Of a stretch of DNA of 64,000 bases, positions 36,942 to 47,793 are shown one piece after another; within the stretch, counting starts at the first letter, position 1; each line of letters opens with the position of its first letter. The stretch is from positions 7,006,001-7,070,000 of the forward strand of contig CM082576.2 in NCBI GenBank assembly GCA_040954595.2, read 5' to 3'. The stretch is from Balanoglossus misakiensis. Taxonomy: Eukaryota > Hemichordata. The notes under the pieces are model-generated. The model searched no databases. It had not been told where the DNA came from and worked only from the letters and a program-made list of their open reading frames with translations. The translations under genes and the position numbers were made by a program.

Positions 36942-39900
36942 ATGATGTCAAGTCTGAAACTCGGATTCTCGTTGCTGCTGCTGGCGGCGGCGGCATCTCA
37001 GGTGCGCGCCGGTTTGGACCTGTCTCCGGCCGATCGATTGGCCCTGCGGGGGCTGCTGCTACAAGACGCCTACAACTACGGAACGCGAGAGGACGAGAAC
37101 ACAGACAGTAATGAATTACATATCCCGGCATTTACATACATATCAGGTGGGTGAATTGAAAAGGGTGCGGTTAGAGACGTTATTGGTATGAGAGTATTTA
37201 CAAGAGACCCGTGAGTTCCTTTAAATTACATGTCATCACTGCATCGCGATCGCTAATTAAGGAAATGTGTTTGTTAGGTCAGGAATATACTATTATTCAT
37301 ATGAATCGCCTTTTTCTCAAACCTGGAAATAGTCTTTTCTTTCTGTCACGTACAATATTGTCATAATATCAGACAGCGTTATTAGGCTCAAACGACATAT
37401 CCAAAGATGAGCTTGTGTTACCATGTCCGATCGATAGCCTTTTTTTTAAATACAGGAATTTTCGATTAAAATTCTGAACTCAATTGTGAAACAAGAAATA
37501 TACAAGTAAATAATTTTACACGTATATTTGAGTACGCACCAAAAAATGGCCGCCCACGACGTACAGGAAATTGGACATGCATCGATAAGGGATCATGAAG
37601 CAATAGTGGTTATGTTAATGAAAATGCGCGTTAAAGTATAACGATTCATTCAGACAATGCTCTTATGGAAAAAATAAGAATGATGATGCTATAAGTATAA
37701 AAGAGTCTCCGACTAAACAATTATTTCTCTTTCTGACGAAGGTGGAGCGGGAGAAGGCAAACAGAAGATCGGCCCCGCCAATTTCCCCAGTGCGCAGATG
37801 GCCGTACCGGAAATAGACTCGCAAAAATACCAAGTCCCGCCAAATCCCTGTGTACCTGGTAGAGGTATAGGAGGTAAGAATCGATTTTCTTTGTAAAGAT
37901 AAACTTTAAATTTAACAGGTACAATGTATGGTCACCTCTAAATTACATATGCCTATCTATGCCCGTATTTGGTCAAAACGTGTCTTACTGTCACCCACCG
38001 AAAATCTGCGATAGGTTTTATTTGAATTTTCCATGGTAACAGTGGTTAAATTTGCATATTTCGCTCCTCCACCCGTTTTTATTACTGAGTGGGATTGTAA
38101 TAATTTCTCATATCCATCCACCCTTTGTTGTGCCATCCCAGTGTTTATTATGGTATATCCTGTTGTTTGTCCGGCTGAAGCCAATAATTATGACGGTGTG
38201 CGGAATACTGCCAATCACCTCAGTATGGGTGGTCGAATATGTGTATTACTATTGGTCCATATTTAGAAACGTCCTCGTTTGGTATAAATTGAAAATGCAG
38301 TGCAAAATACGTTAAATTACTATTCAATAACAAAATCATCATTGCCACCGCTGCCACCGATGTAAGACAGACAGCCTCACTCAGGCGGGTCAGAGTTGTA
38401 AAGTGGCAATACACTCAACACGTGCTCCAGCTTTTATATTCGGGTACAGATGTTGAGGTCTAATATGCAAATTAAAAGGGCCCACAAATAAGAGGTGATT
38501 GTCTTTTGAGATGCTAATTTAAAGTCTTACATTATTTTGTTCCAGACAACAAAGTCGTACACTCGCAACTGTTTGAAGGAATGAAGTGTGCTTGCAATGA
38601 CTCATGGGGCGAAGATATGCAAACGGATTGCGCCGACCCTGCAAGTGAGTAAATGAAGACATTCGAAAAGTATTGGAGACGCAGCGAAACCATGACAACA
38701 AATTTTACAAAAGCACTGACTTCCCAGTGCAGAGAGTGTCAGTATCCAATTATGAATTGCTATTCATCTGTGAATTTCGACGCTGAGACACTCGGCCAAA
38801 ATCGGATTTGAAGTCAGTCGCGCCTGACCTATAGATGTTAACAAAGTCAGACTAAGCACCGTGTTTTCTTCTATAATGTTCTGCATTCAGGTATTGGATG
38901 TTGTATACTGAACATGGAGGATGTAGAGCACTTCGTTGACTACTTTCAGTCACAACAGGGCGGCAAAGACAACGGCGATGGAATTACCAACGTTCAAAAG
39001 ATCAACAAAAAGGTAATGTTAGAACGCCCTCTTCAGGCGATATGTATTATTTCTCAATGTCGTCCATGACCTATTTGAATTTCTCTCCCCACAAGATCTG
39101 TCGACATTGGATATTTATATGTGTGTGGCTGACACTTGTTATTTCCACATACTCTTAATTTATTTACGTTGGCGTTCGCCGCTTTTAAGATTTAGTTCAC
39201 AAGCTACTCTATTCGTTTTCAGTGTTTATTTTCACAAAAATCTTGAGATCGAATGTATCAGGCGTTGTTTCCCATGGAAAAGTCACCAGTCTTTAGAAAA
39301 AGTGCAGTACGTCAAAAAAATAATACAAGAGGAAGAAAAGTACACCGTGGTCGAGGAATTAATTATAATTCTGAACAGAATCAATACTGTGGTGACAAAG
39401 CTATACCGGGGAAATGTAAAGTAAACACTTGTTAATAATAAAGGTGTCCATTTGTTACTGATATTACAGTCTGGTTAACGTCTACAGAAATAAAATTGAG
39501 CAGGGTGTGTCATTTTCCTGTAGCTGTTTAATGTAAAAGAATCGTTGAAAATTTAAAAAAAATCACTCTATTTGCAGAACATTTATCACGATGGGGTGAA
39601 GAGAGATGGTTTAGTCGCGAAGAAATCCCCACGTGTGGTCACCAAGAGGGTATGTATCTGCTGATGGTCGTTCAGTGACTTGAATAGATTTCCTTTCGAA
39701 ATCACACGTGTGACACCAAAATTGTATACGTCACCACGGGCACCACTTTTTATTACGTCACCGACATGACGTCATCTAGATTACACAGTTTCGTATAATT
39801 TCACAAGTCTCGTTGAAATTGTGTTTCTGTTTGCGAATAAGAAGAAAAACACTAGGCAAATAGGCTACGGTTAACAACTCTAGATTCATAACACTGCTAA

Positions 39901-40593
39901 GTTTGGTAATAATCAATTTCTGTGTCATTATTCTCTCTTTTATTGCAGAATTCATACGACGTCGCTGATCGCTTTGCCAGGGTAAGTGAGAGACTATGAT
40001 GACCTGAAACAGTGTATGGAATACCATTGTGAAAACAGATATAGCATTATCCAGATTTACATGAAATATTTCAGCGCCTTTATCTCATATTTCCAATAAG
40101 CACTTGTTTTAAATCGTGCATGGCGCGATAACCCTGTGCCTGACCCGTTCACGTCAACTTTTGAGAAGGAACGGACGGTTAAGAATCGATGAAGATTTAC
40201 TGACCTTAATCACATCATCAAGTGGCCAAGTTTTAGTGTTATTTCATCTGTATCAGTTAACGTCTCGTTTGGAGTGGGTCTTACACCGCCAAAGCATCCA
40301 TTACAAGTGCAATATCTCTTATCTTCCCATCTCGCTGCGGTTGACCTGAGGAGATTGATTATGGGGACTTACACAAACACCCACAAGTCCGCCCAGTGCC
40401 CCCCCCCCCCGGGGGGGGTTGACTTGCAGCAACGTGCAACCAGTCAATATTTCTCCCTTTATTTATAATAATGACGCCTTTTCCCCTTCGCTTGCAGAGA
40501 TCCAACCGCTATTTGGACGGCCAAGACCAAATTCGCTCTCTGGTGGCCAAGAAATCGCCACGCTACCTGGAATCGAACGGATCATTTATGTAA
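36942..40593 (+). CDS. SCG5: Neuroendocrine protein 7B2 (secretogranin V) with duplicated CT-peptide module
   Basis: Secretory chaperone that binds pro-PC2 in the regulated secretory pathway; its cleaved C-terminal peptide inhibits PC2. Exons: 36942-37146, 37742-37873, 38546-38644, 38891-39012, 39578-39649, 39949-39981, 40498-40593. They join in phase to 252 residues (human about 212). Residues 1-23 or so form a signal peptide (Leu/Ala-rich, cut near VRA-GL). The hallmark PPNPC motif follows the G-x-ANFP region. The final exon has NRYLDGQDQIRSLVAKKSPR, matching the vertebrate CT peptide with its VAKKS core. Exon 5 carries a second copy, DGLVAKKSPR, between dibasic sites KR and TKR. RFARRS at the exon 6/7 junction is a furin-type site. 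An insert with extra cysteines (KCAC ... DCAD ... GCC) lies in exons 3-4 and is not in the vertebrate protein as I remember it. Exon 6 is a 33-base microexon. The neighbours match human SCG5-GREM1-FMN1. Confidence 0.92.
40399..40418. repeat. C-run joined to G-run (palindromic homopolymer)
   Basis: A run of about 12 C is followed directly by about 8 G, in the last intron of the 7B2 gene. It is self-complementary and could be a hairpin-former or a sequencing/assembly artefact. Confidence 0.85.
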
Positions 40594-43500
40594 TTCGATT
40601 CTGAAGAGCTTAGGCCTACTCAACACCTTCTAATTAAAAACGCCTAAAATGACTGTTCCCCTGGTTAAACCCATATGCAATGACGCGTTCACTTTCAACC
40701 AAAATACCACAACCGTTATGGTTATTGTAATTTGTCCTCAATTTAATTCTTCGATTTCAGAATCAAGGCAGAGAAAGGAAGGAAGTTAGGAACATCGAGT
40801 TTATTTGTTTTTAAAGTGGGTGGGCTTATAAAATGATATCAGATTTACAATGTTATTCGTTACCATACGTTTGGTTTGTGTTGTATTGTTTTGTAATTTG
40901 TGTCATATTTACGTTTGACGTGCGTTAAACTGGCATATTACGTACGTTAAATGGAAATCAACTATTATTAAGTCATACACGTAAACAAAGATACTTTATT
41001 TTTACGTAAACCACACTATAGCTAATATCATAAGAGGGACTGTGTTCATATGTTTAGAGTGCCAACCACCGCGGAATGCCAAGGCTAGGAGAGTCTTTAG
41101 TAGAAAGGAAAATAAATCAAGAAAAGCAGTTGATTGGTTGCTTTACATTCTAGATAGCGCGCCTAACTACTAGTATACTAGTATCCTCTGTTCAAAAAGC
41201 TGTTCATACCTCTTCGCCATTTTATGTTTCCGTGGTTACTAGGTGTAGTTTGGTAAAATGCACTATGTACGCTGAAACGTTGGTATTAATGAATAGTTTT
41301 AGAAAAAAAAGCACTTGTAGGTTATTTAGGGGTTCATGTATGTGTGTGTGTGTGTGTGACTGTGTGCGTGCGCGCATTCCCTTGGCCATCGATTTCAGAA
41401 AGTAGTCTATTTTATTATTAGGATAACATTTGTGCACTGCCGTCATCAAACAAACATTTATGCGGAGACTTTGCCCCGCAAGTTTAGTCAAGTACACGAC
41501 CAGACCACCGTGATGCAAAGAAACACGCGAACGGAGTGTTGTTTGAACCATTTGAACAGCGTATACGCGGCTTACCCGGATCAAGAGACGCACTTCGTCT
41601 TCTGGCACGCGACTGCTGCAGAAATGACACCCCTGTTTACCGTGTAATTTTATAGACGGATCACACCGGATCTTTTCAATCAACATCGGCTAGAAGACTT
41701 GGAGCAAGTCGAGAAACACAAACCACTCGCAGGAGGACACCTCGCGGCCAGCGGGTTCTTTTTTAACCAGCTTGCGCTAAAAATGCCGTCCGGTAATTCG
41801 TCCTTACGCAGTTTATATAGAACTGAATGCAGCGACCAATTGTCTTATTTATCATAGCGAGGCGACATGTCTTGCATAAATATTTGTCTGTTATTTATAC
41901 CGTCTTCCTCTTTTAAAGTTGCAACATGGCTATATTTTCACGAAATGCAAAATTAATCTTCATTCAGTTGAGCAGGGGTGGACACAAATCGCGAATTTAT
42001 CGAGCACTTTCTCTTTTAAAAAGAAAATGAAAGATATAAAATTAGTCAGACTTTGGTCGCCATGTGAGATGTAAAAATGCCAAAAGAAATGACACTCGTG
42101 TAATGATAGCCCCAATAGTTCCAAAATGATACTACTTTTTTATAATCTTGGAGAAGACATCACATCCCTGTACCCTGGCCACAGTTCATATCTTGGCGAC
42201 AGGCGCCACGTGCGTTCAAGGCAATGCCAAGTAGTCCTTGAATCTTGAAGCGCACAAATATTGACTGCGTCTTCCATACCAACGGTGATGTTTTTCGCGT
42301 GCTATCGTACAAATCGTGAAGTATGGTGGAGCAGTCCCTGGGCGGGGCCGGGTTAGGCACGTTAGGTGGTGGTTCCATCGGAAAACACGTCGTTGTGGGA
42401 AGTGAACTGGTCCGAGTACCGGCAGAACAGTGTTTTTTTTTCTCAGACGACGGATTCACAACCGTCAAACTTCTTTTTGTCAAAGGTCGTGTGAATCCAG
42501 TTGCACACGACACTCATTTTGCCGAGAAAGTGGCAAGAAATGAAGTAAAAGTGCCAGCTAGCGAAATACACGTGACCGGCACGTGACCAGCACGGTTCGG
42601 TTAACAAATTAATATTATGAAAGAAACTTGGTTATCCGGTAAAATACGGGTGGTCCGAAGTGGTAAAATTGGAGTAGTGAGTGCGTACATGCGCATGAGT
42701 GACTCTGTTACCCTCCACCAGAACTCGATTTACCAATAGCCTTTTTTCTTCCCTGTCCCCGGCAAGTGAAGTACGTAACTCTCGAATCAGAATTTTTACA
42801 TGGGTTGGGCATTTTCATCGCAAGTACGAGTGTTTTCGAGATTACCGTCGTTTATCTTCGCGCGTTTATTGAGAAGTGTCATTCCACCGAAGATCTTCTG
42901 GTTTATCGACAAACAGCAAATTCGTGAATTTATAAGACATGTAAACATGTGGTTTTTCCATCAAAACAACCTTTAAAAAGTTACACTGCGTCGATCTAAG
43001 TGCAGATTGTCAAGGGGGCCCTGGGCCTATCGCATTAATCCACAAGTACATGATAGAACCACAAATACCACAGGAATATATACAGGATTTGATTTCAAGA
43101 CTGCCCCCATCCAACTCTCAGACCTTCTCAAGTTTCGGATATCGTCCGAGGGATCACACGACATATTACCACTGGGATGTAGATTATGCGTGTACCGATG
43201 ATAGACCACATATTCTACTGTACTGCAACCATAGATTTCTCGAAGGTTGGCGCGTTAAAAAGTTGCACCAAATTAAATGGATGGGTGGACGCTTTAAAAT
43301 TCTCCCGATTTGTTAAAATTCCTCTTATCATGATTGTTGTCTTGTTGTGGCATGCTCATTTTGTTTTGTTGATCAGAATCAGTACGAAGCCAAGAAAACG
43401 GCGATTTGATGCGGAACGTTATGTTTATTAGTACATACTAGTATCCTCACAAAAACGCAAACACAACATTATTGACGTGACCTGACTTGATCTTTGCCGG

Positions 43501-43780
43501 GGCGATCCTACGGCTATCTACACTATGAAACAGAGCACTATAGGTGTCTTGACTTTGTAAACTACTTCTGATACGACTAGCTGTCCTTACACCAGCTCAA
43601 TCGGCAGGTCAGACCCATGACTTTGCCAACGGGCCGCTCACGATAAACAAAAAATGTTGCAGTGGCGGCGCCGAGCGCGCGTCCGTCGTCGGTGCCGGCG
43701 CTGCCCCCGTCGCCCCTCGTCAACACGTCGGGGCTTTAATGATAACATCGCTTGAGAGGCAATGGCCAAGTTGTCTACGG
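40594..43780. other. 7B2 3' UTR and 7B2-gremlin intergenic spacer
   Basis: Poly(A) signal candidates for 7B2 are ATTAAA at 40633-40638 and AATAAA at 41111-41116. A TG microsatellite lies at about 41339-41380. Open frames around 41222-41686 (-) and 42323-42586 (+) lack splice or family support. From about 43650 the DNA becomes GC- and CpG-rich, approaching the gremlin promoter. Confidence 0.5.
41339..41380. repeat. TG/CG dinucleotide microsatellite
   Basis: TG repeats passing into TGCG units downstream of the 7B2 gene. They account for His/Thr-rich false open frames on the opposite strand. Confidence 0.85.
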
Positions 43781-44167
43781 CGTTTCACCAATCAGTCCGG
43801 GAACCAATGGCATGGACGGTTCGTGCTATAGATAACATTCCATTGAATTCAAGATCTCGACATAACGGCGCTACAGTAATAAACTAATCCGAGCTGTTTT
43901 GCTCTCATTATTCGCGTACCCGATTTCTCAGTATTTATACATGTCTCCAAGACGCCGGACGCTGAGCGTAAACACGGAAGGGTGTTAATAGGGCTCTGGC
44001 CCATGCTGTCAGTCCAAAGCAACGCCGACTTTCAAAGATTTAAGAAGACTCTTCAGATTAGAAGTTAAATCAGAGTTACGATTTAGGAAAAACACACTAG
44101 TTTTTCGGAAAAAAGTTCATCTACGAAACTCTCGGAAGTGTACAAACCAATAGGACTTCAGTATCCG
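43655..44167 (+). promoter_or_regulatory. Gremlin promoter and 5' untranslated exon
   Basis: A CpG-rich block at about 43660-43735 is followed by CCAAT boxes at 43788-43792 and 43804-43808 and a TATA-like TATTTATA at 43932-43939. A donor TATCCG|GTGAGC lies at 44167/44168. Transcription would begin near 43970 and the noncoding exon would run to 44167. Vertebrate GREM1 also has a noncoding first exon and a single coding exon, which fits this reading. Confidence 0.55.
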
Positions 44168-47100
44168 GTGAGCAACCATGATTTTCATTAACTTTTTGAA
44201 TTATATTTCACGTTATGTTAAATCTTGTGTGGTAATATAATTCGTCCATCCTTTGATGTGTTGTCAATTTGTGGTTTCAAATTGTCCATTTCCTGTTTGT
44301 AACGTCAGCTTATAGCTTGGAAATTCCATCATGAGTGAAAAGGGGGAAATCTTCGTCGTGTTTATGTCATGGCGAATATCTTGGAATTGATCTCCGGTGG
44401 ACGATCACTGAGAAATGATCATCGTTCATATGACACAAACAAAACCCATCTTTAAATTTTGTCCTTTGGATGTTCGAAGAGAGGACACGCGTAAACGTTC
44501 CATAAATATCAGAAAGTTGATGAGTTCTCTTCTAAATACGGAATAGCGAAATTTTAAAACGGCAGTGACACCCGTGTAAAAACGCAAGACAAAAAACTAA
44601 ACAAAACACGACTGAGAAAACAACTCTAATAGACGACACTTTATTTAACTGTGTCAACACTTTCTGGGCAAAATAAAGTTGGCCGACCTTAGCGGTAGTA
44701 AAGTGTGAACTTCGGGAGCATTTCAGGGCGCTATAACTCAAATACACCGAAACCTCGTTCGATATTGCGTCTGTTGTTTTCTCTTGGTTGTGAAGGAATC
44801 GATGCAATAATATCAGCGGGTCGTTTATCCTGAAATACAGTTTAAACGAAAATGGGGAGAATGCTGTCTTCCTTAATCTTCACAAACATTGCTCCAGTTT
44901 CGTAAAAGTGGCACAATTCAAAGCGACCGCCGCATTGCTACGCCTGTGTCGTTCTGCGCTGTAATCACTTGTTTCAGATGGCAAACGACACTTGTTGAAG
45001 TCATCAAACTTTTACCAATCCGATCAGTCACTGATTTGCATTTTGTCAGAATTGTTTCGTGACTTACATCTACAGGTCGTCCAGTCGTCAAGAAATCTCT
45101 ATTATGAAAAATTCAAGCAAGAACAAAAAATGTACTGTGCACGCGTTGTTTACACAAGACCCCGCAAAGCGCGGGAATTTAAGGTTTCCATGCACCAGCC
45201 TCCGGTCATGTAAAGAGAGACGATCCCAGCATCAGTGACCTTAACGACCTCGTCCCAATGAATTCCGAAAAAATATTAGCGTTTTCATATCTACACAAAA
45301 AAGAGGGCCGAAGATGGTACCCCCTTCTCCCGTTGTGATTTACGAGAAAATAAGCTGTTGACAGTCATACTCCACATATTTGCCGGCCTTGACTTATTTA
45401 CAATTATATACACGCTAGTGGGTAAGGCATAAATTGGAAATTCTATCCAGCTCTTAAAACGGGTCCGTTTACCGTCCAATTTCAACAAAACGCCGATGTT
45501 GAACCTAAATCATGTAAACCACAAGCTCTCGAGCGAATGACGTGTACAGAGAAGGCAAGATACTACATGCGTGTTAAGGATTTTGTCCGGTTTCTGAACA
45601 TTGCCTTCTCGCGCGTTCTGCCACAGGCCTACTTTAATAACGGTTAACCCACGTGGTGTACCAAGAAGAAAAACGACCCATCCAAACCGTACGATTCAGC
45701 AGCCATCAAATACCATTTGGTAGTCATGAAATGCATGGTTGAAGCGCAAACAGAACAAAAATAAGTTAATCTCCAGACACATATCATCTAACGCCATTTT
45801 AAATAAACATATTTAATTATGATATTATTTCCAAGGTGAAACATGTTCGGGGGGTGTTAATTCCTCACCCCCGATGATACCCGCACCGCGAATTCCTGAA
45901 AAATTCACGAATAATCACTTGAGACTGGGATGTATTTTGATAATTTGGTGGCGGCCGACGATAACAGATGATGGGAGCACGCGATAAAGCTGGCAGCGCC
46001 GATATGTCTTCTCCCCAGATTCCAGAGTTAATCCAATTTCATTCGGCATTTCAACAACCGATGGCCTGACTCTGGGCCAGAATCCATCAGGCCGTCACGT
46101 TTGTTTGCCAGGACCCTGAAGAGAGAGAACCCAGGCCAACATCGCTTATAAGTCCGCCGTTTAGTATTCCAATTGCAATCGAGCTTGAGGAGCTATAGAA
46201 CCAAACTTCAATTGTCAACGCGACCCTTCTATGAAATGGAAAAAAAAAGTGAAAGTTCCACTCAGATAACCTGATGCAAACTGTCAGTATCTGGACAAAC
46301 TCATTTGTGACTCAGAAGTTTTACTTCGTACCGCGATGACACTGTGCCGTATTCGCGAAGAAATCCAAGCGAATCCAGCACGTTTCGCTGGAAACGCCGC
46401 CGCAACGGACTCTTTCAATCCTCCTGATTAATGTCCTGAATTTGACCATAAAACACTCGTTGACCTTGCGACGACCTTGCCGCATAGGGACCATGCCGCC
46501 ATCACTCCAGGCAGTAATATCTGAGCGTCACTCACTCACTGTCCAACGCCAATAATCGCCGGAACAGCTGCTTGTCAGCGGTGTTGTTGACGCTTCTTAC
46601 CCGCATTTGTTTTGCAAATACCACAACCGCCTATATTTTTCCCTGTCCTCTGCAAAAGAAAAAAAAAAGATCGAGCATTTCTTCAAGTGAAAATATACAC
46701 TTGTTCCGGTCCGTTACAACCGCATGTCACGGGAGCCGCAGTAATCGTTCTCTGCCAGTCGTGCTAATAGCCTGTACTGACTCAAGCGAACCAGCTGTCG
46801 GCGACTGCTCTCAGAATGTTTCGGTTTTTCCGCTTTTGTTTGCTTGTTCTGCTCCCAAATTTTCCACTACGCCCATCAGAGGTACATCAACAACGCTCGT
46901 TTCCGAATACAAAACCCACCGTGCCCAACCGATCAACGTTTTATTGTAAACTTTAATACCCAATATTGACCTTCTTCATCGACGGAAACTTAGTGGTTAC
47001 CATGAAAACCAGGTGATGAAAATTGGTCACCATGATGCAAATCTGGATCAGAGAACCGACATTTGGCCAACAGAGCGAATCTGTTCTCAACGCGATCGGA

Positions 47101-47203
47101 ACTTGAACTGTGGGGAACTTTCACATTCTGGGGGAAATTTCTCTTTTCCTTTTATTTGAGTGAAATGCGTTGTAATTAGGATATGCATTTCCTCTTTTTA
47201 CAG
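44168..47203 (+). other. Intron 1 of the gremlin gene
   Basis: About 3.0 kb between the predicted noncoding exon and the acceptor TTTTTACAG ending at 47203. No coding signal was seen. The segment at about 45940-46560 is noticeably less AT-rich than other introns in the window and could hold regulatory DNA, but I cannot show this. Confidence 0.5.
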
Positions 47204-47214
47204 GTAGTGTTTCC

Positions 47215-47793
47215 ATGGAAATGGGACACCAGTCCATCATGACAAGTTTCTTTCTGCTCCTTCTCATGACGCTGTTCCTACTGTCCACCATAGCAACCGC
47301 CTCCCCGCGACGCAGTGGCAACAACAGACACAGGGTTGGTGTCAGCGATGGCGGCCACGGACGCCGACCGGTCGGATACATACCGTCGCCGCTGAAATAC
47401 CTGAACGACGACGACGAAGACGGCGGCAAGCGGCGGGCGCCGGACGACGTGCTGACGCCCTCAAGCGAGGAGGCCGTCACGATCACCGAGAGGCAGTACC
47501 TGCGGGGGGACTGGTGCAAAACGCAACCGCTGAAGCAGACGATCCACGAGGAGGGGTGCGTCTCTCGCACCATCATCAACCGCTTCTGCTACGGACAATG
47601 TAATTCCTTCTTCATCCCAAAGCAGCAGCTCAGGCAACAGGTTGCGGCGTTCCAGTCATGCTCCTTCTGCAAACCCTACCGCTTCAACTGGATTACTGTG
47701 ACTTTGCGCTGCCCCGGCTCACTGCCCAAGCGCAGAAGGAAACGCGTTCAGCGCATCAAGCAGTGTCGGTGTATGGCCGTGCAGCTGCAGTGA
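47215..47793 (+). CDS. GREM1: Gremlin-type DAN-family BMP antagonist
   Basis: Secreted cystine-knot protein that binds BMP2/4/7-type ligands and blocks receptor binding. The complete coding sequence, 192 residues, lies in one exon. The exon acceptor ends at 47203, and the first ATG (CC-ATGG context) is used here; Met9 is an alternative. Residues about 9-30 form a hydrophobic signal peptide. Residues 31-90 are a variable basic/acidic linker with a DDDED patch. The DAN/CTCK domain spans about 100-188 and includes TERQYLRGDWCKTQPLKQ and CYGQCNSFFIPK. It has nine cysteines (101, 115, 125, 129, 149, 152, 166, 184, 186). A cluster KRRRKR near 172-177 is a likely heparan-sulphate site. Similarity to vertebrate gremlins is very high through the knot. 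The symbol denotes the gremlin family; the gene need not be a strict one-to-one orthologue of GREM1 rather than GREM2. Confidence 0.95.
   Translation: MEMGHQSIMTSFFLLLLMTLFLLSTIATASPRRSGNNRHRVGVSDGGHGRRPVGYIPSPLKYLNDDDEDGGKRRAPDDVLTPSSEEAVTITERQYLRGDWCKTQPLKQTIHEEGCVSRTIINRFCYGQCNSFFIPKQQLRQQVAAFQSCSFCKPYRFNWITVTLRCPGSLPKRRRKRVQRIKQCRCMAVQLQ

Noticed and set aside
37147-37156. Alternative donor (GG|GTGAAT) four bases downstream of the chosen 7B2 exon 1 end
   Set aside because: It shifts the frame away from the PPNPC motif in exon 2.
41222-41686. 154-residue minus-strand open frame
   Set aside because: It runs through the TG microsatellite, has no recognisable motif, and lies in the 7B2 3' flank.
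42323-42586. 87-residue plus-strand open frame with Gly-rich start, between 7B2 and gremlin
   Set aside because: No splice partners or family motif; an equally open frame overlaps it on the other strand. It could be a small gene, but there is no positive evidence.
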